Assembly: GCA_045599005.1 (NCBI GenBank)
Contig: JAZRVF010000010.1
Span: forward strand, 62,001 to 126,000
Source of the DNA: Treponema_I sp045599005
GTDB lineage: Bacteria > Spirochaetota > Spirochaetia > Treponematales > Treponemataceae
DNA length: 64,000 nucleotides
Direction: 5' to 3'
Shown here: positions 50,912 to 60,800 of the stretch, piece after piece
Numbering within the stretch: the stretch's first letter is position 1
How the letters are laid out: each line of letters opens with the position of its first letter
Translations under genes and position numbers: made by a program
The notes under the pieces: generated by a model
The model's input: only the letters and a program-made list of their open reading frames with translations
Told to the model about the DNA's origin: nothing
The model's database searches: none

Positions 50912-51832
50912 TCAGACCTGCATATAATCCGCACCCTCTTCTGAAGGAAATACTTTGATTGAATTTGCTTCCATCAGTGTCTGCTCAAAAAACATGGAAA
51001 GATCAAGCACTGAGGGGGAAAAGAGATCCATCGCGTTATAGGAGAGATCGAGCAGAGTCTCTGATTCTTCGCAATCAGCGCGGGAGAAGGCTCCGTGAAG
51101 AGAGACCAGATCTGTAACAGCAGGAAAAAGCTGATACCGGTTCTTCTCTTCGTATTTGATCCGCAGAAACGAAAGCTGCATTTTCTCAATGGATTCATGG
51201 GTTTCCCGGGCGACATCAAATCCTGAGGAAGCTGTACAGTTGTTGCACGAAAGCCATTCGGAAAAATCGTTGAAGAAGACAGAAGGCTTAAGTCTGAGCG
51301 GTCTGATCACTGTCAGGAACCAGGGAACCGCCCTGCCCCGTGTGTAGAAAAGATCTGCTGCAACAGAAAGATCCTGCAGTGTTCCGATGTCCTGAGTTGA
51401 AAAGACACCGCTGGGCCTGATTCCGTCGGTGATAAGTTCCAGATGATTCGGGTACTGCTCCACGGCAAAGTCAAGAGTGTCACGGGCGGTACGCAGTGTA
51501 AGAGGCTGTTCAGTCCGGGACGCAGATGAACCGGAAAATCCGAAATCAATGGACACACCGAAGACAAGTCCTGCATCGTTCAGAAGCGCACATTTTTTTG
51601 CGATGAATTTCTTTGTGGCAGCAGTCTGAGGGTTCCGCCCGTCAAGAAGAGGAAAACTGATTGTGGCAGACACATAGATCTGGGACAGAGCATTTACTGT
51701 CTGCGCATCAATTACATCCAAAGGAAGCTGGATTTCATACAGTATGTCATCCTGCATAGCCGCGTTTCTTGCAAATGCAAGAAGTGACTTTTTTGAGGCA
51801 GTTTCTTCGGGCGGAACAACTTGTGTCTGCAT
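50912..51832 (-). CDS. Unknown protein coupled to asnA
   Basis: I do not recognise this family. 306 residues from an ATG that follows the asnA TAA by one base (TAATATG), so ribosomes probably pass from asnA to it. No signal peptide or membrane segment. The alternation of strands and helices (VSATISFPLLDG, LVFGVSIDFGFSGS, LELITDGIRPSG, PWFLTVIRPLRL) suggests an alpha/beta, perhaps barrel, protein. It has CNNC around residue 210 and a highly patterned C terminus (LLDLSYNAMDLFSPSVLDLSMFF). The tight coupling implies a job near asparagine synthesis or a partner of AsnA. Confidence 0.7.
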   Translation of the reverse strand: MQTQVVPPEETASKKSLLAFARNAAMQDDILYEIQLPLDVIDAQTVNALSQIYVSATISFPLLDGRNPQTAATKKFIAKKCALLNDAGLVFGVSIDFGFSGSSASRTEQPLTLRTARDTLDFAVEQYPNHLELITDGIRPSGVFSTQDIGTLQDLSVAADLFYTRGRAVPWFLTVIRPLRLKPSVFFNDFSEWLSCNNCTASSGFDVARETHESIEKMQLSFLRIKYEEKNRYQLFPAVTDLVSLHGAFSRADCEESETLLDLSYNAMDLFSPSVLDLSMFFEQTLMEANSIKVFPSEEGADYMQV

Positions 51833-51833
51833 A

Positions 51834-52871
51834 TTACAGAAGCGGGATTCCGTTCTTTGCGCAGTCCTGGACCATTGATTCAGGCCATGCACTCACCTGA
51901 ATCTCACCGATGTGTGCCTTGCGCAAGAAGTACATGCAGAGACGTGACTGACCGATACCACCGCCCATTGAATAGGCAAGTTCTCCGTTCAGAAGCCGTT
52001 TATGGAACATCATTTCCCTGCGTTCAGTGCAGCCGCGTTCCTCAAGTTGCTGGGCCAGCGACTCGGGAGAAACACGGATACCCATGCTGGAAAGTTCGAA
52101 TGCAGTCTCAAGAACCGGATTCCATACAATAAGATCACCGTTGAGACCGTGATGACCGTTTCCAGTCTCTGTGATCCAGTCATCGTAGTCAGGAGCGCGT
52201 CCGTCATGAATGGTGCCGTCAGCCATTTTTCCGCCGATACCGATGATGAAGACCGCGCCATATTTTTTTGCGGCGATCATTTCGCGGGTTTTGGGAGAAT
52301 CGTTGGGGAACTGGCGCTGAAGATCCTCTGCATAAACAAAAGTGATTTCCGGCGGCAGAATGGGTGTGATCGCAGGATAACGGTCGTAAATGAAAAATTC
52401 CGTACGTTTGAGACAGCGGTATATGCGGCGGACAGTGTCCTTAAGGAATTCCACATGTCTGTCCTGCTCATTGATCACTTTTTCCCAGTCCCACTGGTCG
52501 ACATAGATTGAGTGGACATTGTCCAGATCTTCGTCAGCACGGATTGCATTCATGTCTGTGTAAATTCCGAAGTCCGGTGCCAGATTCATATCTGTGATTT
52601 TTACGCGTTTCCATTTTGCCAGAGAATGAACGATTTCCATCGTTTTTTCATTCATGTCCTTTACAGGAAAAGAAACGGGGCGTTCAACACCGTTAAGGTC
52701 ATCATTAAGTCCGATGCCTTTCTCAACAAAAAGCGGTGCTGTTACGCGGGTCAAATTCAGTTCAGTGGAAAGTGCCAGCTGAAAAAAATCCTTGATCATG
52801 ACAATCGCATGCTCTGTTTCCTGAACAGAGAGGATACTCTTGTAATTTTTGGGAATGTAAAGATGAGACAT
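51834..52871 (-). CDS. asnA: Aspartate-ammonia ligase
   Basis: 345 residues, full length. AsnA-specific stretches include APLFVEKGIGLNDDLNGVER, FPVKDMNEKTMEIVHSLAKW, YTDMNAIRADEDLDN, HSIYVDQWDWE and MGGGIGQSRLCM. It makes asparagine from aspartate and free ammonia, with a class II aminoacyl-tRNA synthetase fold. CGGAG precedes the ATG; its promoter lies at 52888-52917. Confidence 0.96.
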   Translation of the reverse strand: MSHLYIPKNYKSILSVQETEHAIVMIKDFFQLALSTELNLTRVTAPLFVEKGIGLNDDLNGVERPVSFPVKDMNEKTMEIVHSLAKWKRVKITDMNLAPDFGIYTDMNAIRADEDLDNVHSIYVDQWDWEKVINEQDRHVEFLKDTVRRIYRCLKRTEFFIYDRYPAITPILPPEITFVYAEDLQRQFPNDSPKTREMIAAKKYGAVFIIGIGGKMADGTIHDGRAPDYDDWITETGNGHHGLNGDLIVWNPVLETAFELSSMGIRVSPESLAQQLEERGCTERREMMFHKRLLNGELAYSMGGGIGQSRLCMYFLRKAHIGEIQVSAWPESMVQDCAKNGIPLL

Positions 52872-52887
52872 AATAAACTCCGTCTGA

Positions 52888-52917
52888 ACTATACAACTTA
52901 GGAGGTGATTTGCTCAA
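52888..52917 (-). promoter_or_regulatory. asnA promoter overlapping the upstream stop codon
   Basis: Minus strand TTGAGC (52917-52912), 18 bp, TATAGT (52893-52888), then GGAG and the asnA ATG at 52871. The -35 includes the stop codon of the radical SAM gene. Confidence 0.6.
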
Positions 52918-55178
52918 GGCTTGCAGAGACCCTGGGCCCGCATTTCCTGAATCAGAGGCCGGATTTTTATGCCGCTTTTCTCAAGTTCCGCAACTGTGTC
53001 TGCGAAAAGTCCGGGATTGCGATGCTCATTCTGCGGTGACAGACTGTTCAACGCAAGTACAAACTGATTTTTCTGGGTCTCGTTCATACCGGAGGGGATT
53101 CTTGCACGGCAGTTTTCCTGCATGTAATTCCACTGGAAAAAACCGCCGGACACAACAGCAGACCCGCCAAGCCACCAGAGTTTCTCAGGAACTGCCTCTG
53201 CGGCGCAGGCTCTGTCACGGTTCTGTTCATAGCGGGCAAGGGATTTTTCCACCAGATTCTGGGGAACACCAGGTTTCGGAACTTTAAAATCAAACCACTC
53301 ACCCACCGGTTTTTTGATTCCACGTCCGTTCATCCAGGATTCCAGAGCAAGATTCAGTCCGTCTCCGAATTTCTCTGATTTTTCCTCACCCTCAAAATGA
53401 AGTCCGTTCTTGGCAAAAACTCCGCTTTCAGCCGGCTCGATGGGTTTCAGATCAGGATGCATGCCCTTTTTCCATTCGTCATACAGTCTGGAATGCCTTG
53501 TCAGGACAAATTTGTGCCAGAAACAGGAGTCTATAAGTCCCGCTTCAAAAAGCTGCCGGAGTGTCTCCATTGAGTTGATTATGTCCTGATCAGATTCCCC
53601 GAAGTAGCCGTAGATCATGTAGGCATGAACAAGTATGCCTGCCTCTTTGAAAGCACAGCACGCACTGACAATGGAATCAAGATCCGTTCCTTTGCTGATT
53701 CTGTCCAGACCGGAACCTGTCGCAATCTCAATGCCGCCTGACACACCGATAAGCCCGCCTTTTGCAAGGAAATCGGCAAGGTCACGGGTATAAACTTTCT
53801 CAAAGCGCACGTTTCCCCAGAAACTTAAAGGGCTTCCCGCGGCCATGTTCTTTTCGGCGAAAGTCTTCATTGCCTGGGGAGGCATTGCTTCGTCAACAAA
53901 ATGGATTCCGTACACGTTGTGGGCGCGGCACTGGGCATAAAGTCCGTCAAAAAGCCGGGAAACCTGTGTCATCCGGTAGGCTTTCACGTAATCCAGCGTA
54001 ACATCGCAGAAAGAGCATCTGTGCCAGTAACAGCCGTGGGCCAGATACGCCTTGAGCCACGCACCGTCAGACCAGAGGCGCTGCATTGGATTTGTGGAAT
54101 CGGCGGCACAGGGATAACGGGAAAAGTCAATGTCCGAATAATCAGGTATAACAAGGGAAGTCTCAAGGTTTTCAAATTCTTCCAGTTCTTCATGGCTCTC
54201 AAGCTGCGGCAGAACTTTCTGTCCCCGGAAAATCCGGAGTTTGTAGAGCGGTTCACTCTGTTCACCTGCCTCAGCATCAAGCAGTCCCGATTCAAACAGG
54301 GCTCTGTAGGAACCGTAACCCCTGTCATAGCTCAGGGCATCCGCATATTCTGCGATGGCAGTGTCCGTCACATCCCGGAGTTCAGTGTTGATGAAGCCGC
54401 CGCCTATGCTTACAAATACTTTCGGGCCGTAAGTTTTCCTGAAAAAGCGGGCGGAAAAAAGTGCAGGCGTGAATGTTCCCGCAAAAGGAACACTGATGCA
54501 GACCAGTGTTTTCTTACCTTCAGCGTACTGTTTCTCAATTCCGGCGGCTGTTTCCGTGTCAGGTCCGAAAATTTCCTGTAGAAGCGGTGCGTAAAAATCA
54601 GTAAGTACCGGGGAATCAATGGATTTTTCTATCTGTGAGAAAGAACTCTCACTTATGGCAATGGATTCTGCATAGCGGACAAGTGAGAAATTCGGGTCAG
54701 CAACGTAACTTATGTAATCCGCAAGATCTGCAAGGGCATAGGTTGCAAGCATCCGGGCATTGTCAGCACCGAATTCCCTGCAGCCGGCCATATAGCGTTC
54801 CATACGGAGTCCGCGTGGCGTGTGGGGACTGAATGCAAGTCTGTGAGCCTGTTCTGTGTCGCCGCGGAGAACCGACATGATCATATCGATTGAGCTGCAC
54901 CACAGATCTTTCTGCAGCACATAGCGCTCAAGGTTTTCAGCTGTGTCAAAATCCTTTGACCTGCGTGCCTTCTCCGCCATCTTAAGTGCACGGTTTTCTG
55001 TGGATGCGAAGATTTTCTCAAGTCCCGTCCTGGAAAAAATCCTTTCCATAAGACGGATGTTCATGTCAAACCAGGTGGCGCTGTGGCCCTGTCTTTTGAA
55101 GAAACCGCTCAGAAAAGCCCCGGAAGGATAAACTGTGTTGAGCTGAACCACAGGCGGCTGCACAATGATTACATTCAT
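52914..55178 (-). CDS. Large radical SAM protein with cobalamin-binding-like N terminus
   Basis: 754 residues. The N terminus (VIIVQPPVVQLNTVYPSGAF) and VSIGGGFINTEL resemble the B12-binding domain of cobalamin radical SAM enzymes, but no DxHxxG cobalt-ligand motif is visible. The cluster motif is C-YWHR-C-SF-C (Cys383, Cys388, Cys391), that is CX4CX2C rather than the common CX3CX2C. The SAM barrel continues with FVDEAMPPQAM, GGIEIATGSGLDRISKGT and YMIYGYFGESDQD. A C-terminal domain of about 200 residues has no known signature (EKLWWLGGSAVVSGGFFQW). Substrate unknown; no peptide precursor gene was seen nearby. The ATG is six bases after a -10 box. Confidence 0.85.
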   Translation of the reverse strand: MNVIIVQPPVVQLNTVYPSGAFLSGFFKRQGHSATWFDMNIRLMERIFSRTGLEKIFASTENRALKMAEKARRSKDFDTAENLERYVLQKDLWCSSIDMIMSVLRGDTEQAHRLAFSPHTPRGLRMERYMAGCREFGADNARMLATYALADLADYISYVADPNFSLVRYAESIAISESSFSQIEKSIDSPVLTDFYAPLLQEIFGPDTETAAGIEKQYAEGKKTLVCISVPFAGTFTPALFSARFFRKTYGPKVFVSIGGGFINTELRDVTDTAIAEYADALSYDRGYGSYRALFESGLLDAEAGEQSEPLYKLRIFRGQKVLPQLESHEELEEFENLETSLVIPDYSDIDFSRYPCAADSTNPMQRLWSDGAWLKAYLAHGCYWHRCSFCDVTLDYVKAYRMTQVSRLFDGLYAQCRAHNVYGIHFVDEAMPPQAMKTFAEKNMAAGSPLSFWGNVRFEKVYTRDLADFLAKGGLIGVSGGIEIATGSGLDRISKGTDLDSIVSACCAFKEAGILVHAYMIYGYFGESDQDIINSMETLRQLFEAGLIDSCFWHKFVLTRHSRLYDEWKKGMHPDLKPIEPAESGVFAKNGLHFEGEEKSEKFGDGLNLALESWMNGRGIKKPVGEWFDFKVPKPGVPQNLVEKSLARYEQNRDRACAAEAVPEKLWWLGGSAVVSGGFFQWNYMQENCRARIPSGMNETQKNQFVLALNSLSPQNEHRNPGLFADTVAELEKSGIKIRPLIQEMRAQGLCKP

Positions 55179-55184
55179 GCTGAC

Positions 55185-55248
55185 ATTATCGCGGGAATCG
55201 CAAAAAATTGCAATTTTGAGTCAAAGAGTTGTTGTGAGTCAAAGAGTT
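55185..55248 (-). promoter_or_regulatory. Radical SAM gene promoter with tandem 13-bp repeats upstream
   Basis: Minus strand TTGCAA (55213-55208), 17 bp, GATAAT (55190-55185), six bases, ATG. Just upstream of the -35, GAGTCAAAGAGTT occurs twice in direct orientation on the plus strand (55218-55230 and 55236-55248), 18 bp apart, a layout expected of an activator site. The repeats are also upstream of the MATE gene. Confidence 0.55.
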
Positions 55249-55313
55249 CCGGCAATGTCCATGCGGAAAAACGGAAGTTTTGCAATTTTCTTCCCTTAAA
55301 CTGCAAAAATCTC

Positions 55314-55319
55314 TATAAT
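55314..55319 (+). promoter_or_regulatory. -10 box of the MATE gene
   Basis: TATAAT ends nine bases before the ATG at 55329; no ribosome site lies between, so the transcript is leaderless or nearly so. The -35 (TTCCCT at 55291-55296) is weak. Confidence 0.45.
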
Positions 55320-55328
55320 CTTCATATT

Positions 55329-56708
55329 ATGAGTAGTCAAGAAAAAATGATTCCCGCCGGCGAAAACAAAATGGGAACAATGCCGGTTTTCAAACTGATC
55401 ATGAACATGTCACTTCCGATGATGTTCTCCATGTTCATCCAGAGTATGTACAACATTGTCGACAGTTTCTTCGTTGCAAAAATCTCAGAGAATGCAATCA
55501 CTGCCGTCTCTCTGGCATTCCCGATCCAGAACCTTATGATTTCTTTTGCGGTTGGAACCTCAATCGGTGTGAATGCTCTGCTTTCAATGCGCTTGGGCCA
55601 GAAAAACCAGAACGACGTGAATAAATCCGCCATGAACGGTCTGTTCCTCGCCTTTGCCACCTATGCGGTTTTCGCAGTCCTTGGGATTTTTGTGATAAAG
55701 CCTTACTTCTACAGCCAGATTGATATCCAGGAGATCCGGGATTTCGGAATCACTTACATGAACATTGTACTTTTCCTCAGTTTCGGAATGTTCGGTTCCA
55801 TAATGATGGAGAAACTGCTCCAGTCAACAGGCAAGGCTACCCTCTCCATGTGGAGCCAGCTTGCAGGTGCCCTGACAAACATTATTCTTGACCCGATACT
55901 GATCATGGGACTCGGACCGATTCCTGCCATGGGAATTGCCGGTGCCGCATGGGCTACAGTTGCAGGACAGATTCTTGCAATGATTGTGGGCTTTACTCTT
56001 AATGTCAGAAAAAACAGAGAGATCCAGTTCAGGCTGAAGGGCTTCCGTCCTGAGAGAAAAATCATCTGGGCAATCTACAAGGTTGGAATTCCTTCAATTG
56101 TGCTCAGTTCAATCGCTTCTGTCACAACCGCTCTCATCAACATGATCCTGGGTACATTCTCATCCACTGCCATCGCTGTCTACGGGCTTTACTTCAAGCT
56201 GAACAGCTTTGTCTTCATGCCTGTATTCGGTCTGAACAGCGGAATCGTCCCCATCATCGCATACAATTACGGCGCACAGAACTACAAGCGTCTTACCTCA
56301 GCAATCAAACTGGGACTGACAATCGCCTTTACAATCATGTTCATAGGAATGCTGATCTTCATACTTTTCCCGGCTCAGCTTCTGGGTCTGTTTGAAGCCA
56401 GCGAGGAGATGCTTGCAATCGGTATTCCAGCAATGCGGATAATTGCCTCCAGTTTCTGCGGTGCCGCAATCGCCATCGTACTGGGATCAGTTTTCCAGGC
56501 TTTGAGCATGGCCATGCTCAGCATGACAGTCTCTGTATTCCGTCAGATTCTGGTACTCCTTCCCTGCGCATATCTGCTTTCACTCACAGGAAACATCAAC
56601 AGAATCTGGCTGTGCTTCCCGATTGCAGAAATTGTATCAGTAGGGCTTTCTCTTGTATTCATGGCAAAAGTCTACAAAGACAGGATCAAGCCCCTCAAGA
56701 AAGCCTGA
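55329..56708 (+). CDS. MATE family multidrug/metabolite efflux protein
   Basis: 459 residues from the ATG at 55329, with about twelve hydrophobic segments in two similar halves (LIMNMSLPMMFSMFIQSMYN begins the first; YKVGIPSIVLSSIASVTTAL the second). QSMYNIVDSFFVAK and GLNSGIVPIIAYNYGAQNYK are typical of MATE proteins, which export cationic or organic compounds in exchange for Na+ or H+. A longer frame from 55083 is hydrophilic and unlike the family. It diverges from the radical SAM gene across 150 bp, which may point to a shared regulator. Confidence 0.9.
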   Translation: MSSQEKMIPAGENKMGTMPVFKLIMNMSLPMMFSMFIQSMYNIVDSFFVAKISENAITAVSLAFPIQNLMISFAVGTSIGVNALLSMRLGQKNQNDVNKSAMNGLFLAFATYAVFAVLGIFVIKPYFYSQIDIQEIRDFGITYMNIVLFLSFGMFGSIMMEKLLQSTGKATLSMWSQLAGALTNIILDPILIMGLGPIPAMGIAGAAWATVAGQILAMIVGFTLNVRKNREIQFRLKGFRPERKIIWAIYKVGIPSIVLSSIASVTTALINMILGTFSSTAIAVYGLYFKLNSFVFMPVFGLNSGIVPIIAYNYGAQNYKRLTSAIKLGLTIAFTIMFIGMLIFILFPAQLLGLFEASEEMLAIGIPAMRIIASSFCGAAIAIVLGSVFQALSMAMLSMTVSVFRQILVLLPCAYLLSLTGNINRIWLCFPIAEIVSVGLSLVFMAKVYKDRIKPLKKA

Positions 56709-56709
56709 T

Positions 56710-57270
56710 TTATTCGAACTGCATTCCTTTTTTCAGGGCAGCAGTGCTTCCGGCGCCAAGAAGATGTTCTGCAATGGCAAAACCGAAGTCTGCTGCTGTT
56801 CCAGGACCTTTTGACGTGATGATGTTCCCGTCGACAACAACCCTTGCATCAGGCTGCCACAGGATTTCCTTTGTAGCTGCCTGATCGCTCATTCCCGGAT
56901 AACATGTGCATTTTCTGCCGTCAAGGTTGATGCATCTGCTGAGTGCGACAGCAGGCGCGGCACAGATTGCGGCAACAGTCCGGCCTTCATTGTACGTGCG
57001 CTTTACAAGTTCCCTTACAGCAGCGCTTTGAGCCAGATTTGCGGCACCGGGCATTCCTCCCGGAAGAATCACCACATCAGGGATTTCTTTTTCGGTAATG
57101 CTTTCAATACGGCGGTCACAGATAATGTTGCATCCGTGACTGGCATTCACAATCAGATTTGCGGAAACCGCAACGTACTCAACTGTAACTCCGCTGCGGA
57201 CCAGAATATCGGCAGGAGACACGGCTTCAATCTCTTCAAAACCGTCTGCCACTAAAACAATCGCTTTCAT
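56710..57270 (-). CDS. DJ-1/PfpI family protein
   Basis: 186 residues. The nucleophile elbow with its conserved Cys is AAICAAPAVAL; the Glu at FEEIEAVSP and the loop PGGMPGAANL agree with the DJ-1/YajL branch. Members act as glyoxalases, chaperones or oxidative-stress proteins. Its ATG overlaps the stop of the upstream membrane protein (ATGA), so the two are co-translated. An extended -10 (TGATATACT) six bases before the ATG might give an additional leaderless transcript. Confidence 0.9.
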   Translation of the reverse strand: MKAIVLVADGFEEIEAVSPADILVRSGVTVEYVAVSANLIVNASHGCNIICDRRIESITEKEIPDVVILPGGMPGAANLAQSAAVRELVKRTYNEGRTVAAICAAPAVALSRCINLDGRKCTCYPGMSDQAATKEILWQPDARVVVDGNIITSKGPGTAADFGFAIAEHLLGAGSTAALKKGMQFE

Positions 57271-57722
57271 GAATCCAGTATATCACACAAAAGTGTGTTT
57301 TTGACACTGATCAGAATATGACAGGGGGCAAAAATCAGGGAAGTGAGGACCAGAGGCCAGTAATTGCTTAAAATTCCGCTTGCAAGAAAAATCAGGCTTG
57401 GGATCACGGACAGTGCCAGGCTGCGGAAAAGACTGATTCTGTTGAAGCAGAATGCCCAGACGGCGCAGTATGCCGCAAGCAGGACAATGTCTGACACTAT
57501 GTAAACTGTGTGCAGTGTTCTGTCAGCAAATCCGTACCCCAGACCGGGAATGATCAGGATCATGAAAGCCATGCAGCCGTAACGCCCAACCTGCTCCAGG
57601 ATCTCCACAGCCCTGTTGTGCCAGCTGTTCTCAAAGCCTTCCGGATGTCTGACGGCATAAATAATATTGGGAACCATTATCACAAGAAAAACGGCCGCCC
57701 CGAAAAAGTTTATGAATTCCAT
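57267..57722 (-). CDS. Small membrane protein of unknown function
   Basis: 151 residues from the ATG at 57722, which has GGAG nine bases upstream; an ATG five codons earlier overlaps that site. Five hydrophobic segments (FINFFGAAVFLVIMVPNIIY, YGCMAFMILIIPGLGYGF, TVYIVSDIVLLAAYCAVWAF, LALSVIPSLIFLASGIL, WPLVLTSLIFAPCHILISV). I do not recognise the family. It is coupled to the DJ-1 gene. Function cannot be deduced. Confidence 0.75.
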   Translation of the reverse strand: MEFINFFGAAVFLVIMVPNIIYAVRHPEGFENSWHNRAVEILEQVGRYGCMAFMILIIPGLGYGFADRTLHTVYIVSDIVLLAAYCAVWAFCFNRISLFRSLALSVIPSLIFLASGILSNYWPLVLTSLIFAPCHILISVKNTLLCDILDS

Positions 57723-57836
57723 AAGCAAAAACTCCATGCAGCATCATACATCAAACGTCAGACAATCAAAACCCTTCCTGTCAGATTTACAGCCGGTGGA
57801 CATGTCTTAGGGGAGTGTGTACTTATTAATCCTTTT

Positions 57837-60800
57837 TTATGCAGCAATCGCTCTATGCAGATATGAAACAAATTCTGTAACCGGAACTACATTTCCATTA
57901 AACAGTTCTGTAAAGTCCCAAGACTTAAACGGATCATCTTTGATAAGATTTTTTACTTCAATATCACCATTCTGAAGAACAAAAGTCACAATATGATGCA
58001 GAAAATCTTCTTGTTCAGAGTTGAAATTATATTTTGCAAGATATTCACTTAGAAGTTTTGTGACTGCTTCTGGATTCATTCCTACAATTCTGCGGACAAA
58101 AACACCAAGCGGTGCTCCTTCAGAAATAGCATCATAATCTGTCTGAGTTCCAAGTTCTTCACAAAGAATGTGCTGTAAATCCCGAATATCTTTATCAGTT
58201 AACGGTTCGATATTCTTGATTTTATTTACTGCCTCACAATCTGTGGTTTCAGCAAGAAAATCTATTACCCTCTGTTTATAGTTCTTAAACTGTGGACTGA
58301 TGTGCTTTCCTTCTTTTTCCACTACTTCATCCTTGAAGTTTGTTTCGACAGCACTTCTTTTGGGAGCATCCAGATATTTAATCAAATCTCGTACTTGAAT
58401 ACGTACAGATTCAAGCTTTGAAACCGTAATATCTGACCAGAATTCGCTTGCAATGAAAGTTTTGAGAATTTCCGATTTTGCCCTAATCTCAGGAATTGTC
58501 TGCATATCCAAAAGCTGACCGATGATTGTAGTTACTTTCTGGAGAGGTTTACTGAAATCTTCATCTCCTACAAGATGGCTTAATTCCATATTAAACATCC
58601 AAACGTCAAAAACTTTTGCACTGCTAGCTTCTTCGTCCGGGCTGATAAGAGGAGTAATGACTTTCTTAATTTCTGCAAGCATCAATGGAGTTACATAATC
58701 CCATGTCTTAACATCAGAATATTTATCAACTTCTTTGAGGTTATATCTTACATTAATCAGGTTACGGTTTAAGTTCTGAATCATTGAGACAAGTTCATCT
58801 TTCCATTTCTGGTAATATTTTACGTGTTCTTCACTTTCCTGATGTTCACGCTTCTGTAACTCGTACACCATATCAAGCTTAAGCTCAAAGATTTTCTGAC
58901 TTAAGTTTAATCCTCCGCCATTAATCTTACCTTTTGGATGAATATCAAAAAAATCAAAGTTATCGCAGAAATCAAAGATATAGAAGCCTTGTTTTTCTGG
59001 ATATGGCTGACATTCAGCATTTGTGATGTCTTCTTTTCCTTTTCCGAAGAATTCTTTTGAAGGTGAAAAAACATTGAAGTCTTTGCAAACACGAGTACCA
59101 CGTCCAATCATCTGATAGAATTTAATTACAGAGAAGACACGCTTAAAGAAAACGAGGTTTAAAACTTCTGGAACATCAATACCTGTATCAAGCATATCGA
59201 CACTGACAGCAACAACAGGGTCTTTTGCTAGAACTTTAAAATCCTCAATAATTGAACTGGCCTTGCTTACGCTGTAATCAACAAGCTGACAGTAATCATC
59301 TCCTTTTTCTGGATACAATGCTTTAAAACGTTTAACAATGACTGCTGCATGATCATGATCTGTAGCAAATATGATTGATTTACCGAGCTTTTCTCCGCTG
59401 TCTGTACGAAGCCCTTCATTCATAAGAGTTTGAATAACTAAATCAACTGTAGGAATATTGATGATGTTTTTATAGAATTCATTACCAAGTTTTACTTTCT
59501 GCAAAGCCGCAAGTTCTGCTTCGTCAAAGAAAACTTCGTCATATTCTTTCTTTTCTGCTTCCGTAAGTTCCGTATATTTAGCACCGTTCTTGAGTCTGTC
59601 TGTCGTTTTATCAATGGCAGCATAGTCTACAAGGAAACCTTCCTGAACTGCTGTCTCAAACGGATAATCAAAAGTTGGATGGCCTACCTCAAGTCCGAAT
59701 AATGAATAAGTATCTTCCTGTCCTTCCTGTTCTTTTGGTGTTGCAGTAAGTCCAAGAACGAGGGAGTCAAAATAATTGAAAATAGCCTGGTATTTGTTGT
59801 AGCAGGAACGGTGACATTCATCAATGATGATTAAATCAAATCGACCGATTCCAAATTTCTTGTCATCAGTATCAATTAAATTAAGCATTGTAGGATAAGT
59901 GCTTAAAATAATATTTGCACCATACTCCCGGGAACTTCCAGAAACTTCATTTATAGCACATAAAGTTGCATTAGGAAGATATTTTACAAACGCTTTTTTA
60001 GCCTGATTTACAAGTTCCGTGCGATCTGCAAGGAAAAGAACATTCTTTACCCAGTTATTTCGCATCAAAATATCAACAAGAGAAATTGCGAAACGAGTTT
60101 TGCCAGTTCCTGTTGCCATTACATTTAATGCCTTGCGTCTAAAGCTTGAGTAAGTTTCACAAACTTTTGTACACGCATTCTGGATAAAGTAACGGTCAGA
60201 GATTTCCTTATTTACACGAGTATCTTCAATAGGTCCAAGCTTACGGCGAACAATTAACGAGTGAAGTTCCTGTAATGAATAATAGCCAAAGACTCTACGA
60301 GCAGGACCACCTACTCCATCAACCATGTAAATTTGATATCCATTAGTATAGAAAATAACTGGCATTACACCGTAAATATCTTTTAATGCTTCTGCATATA
60401 TTTTTGCCTGTTTTGCACCACTGTCCACATCTTTACAAGTACGCTTTGCTTCAATAACAGCAAGAGCTTTTCCGTCAGTGTCATAAAGAACATAATCTGC
60501 ATAACCCACACCATTAGGGAAATCTGCACTCTGAGGAATATTTGTAAGTTTTGTTTCAATACAGGCATATTCAGGTTTAATTGCTTCTTTTATGTCGCAA
60601 AGTTTCCAGCCTGCTTCAAGCAAATCAAGATCAATAATAGCTTTGCGGGTTTCGGCTTCGCTAAAATCAATGCTGCTCTGCATTTTTGAATCAGTTGCAA
60701 TCTTGTTTTTTAAACTATCTGTATAAGATGATTTTTTTACACGAACAATAACTTTCTTCTTTGTTTTTTCTGCATCTGCAGCTTTTGGAACTGCATCTGT

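Noticed and set aside
57268..57310. Possible leaderless promoter for the DJ-1 gene
   Set aside because: An extended -10 is present, but the gene overlaps its upstream partner by ATGA and the -35 is absent, so it was left out of the leaderless count.
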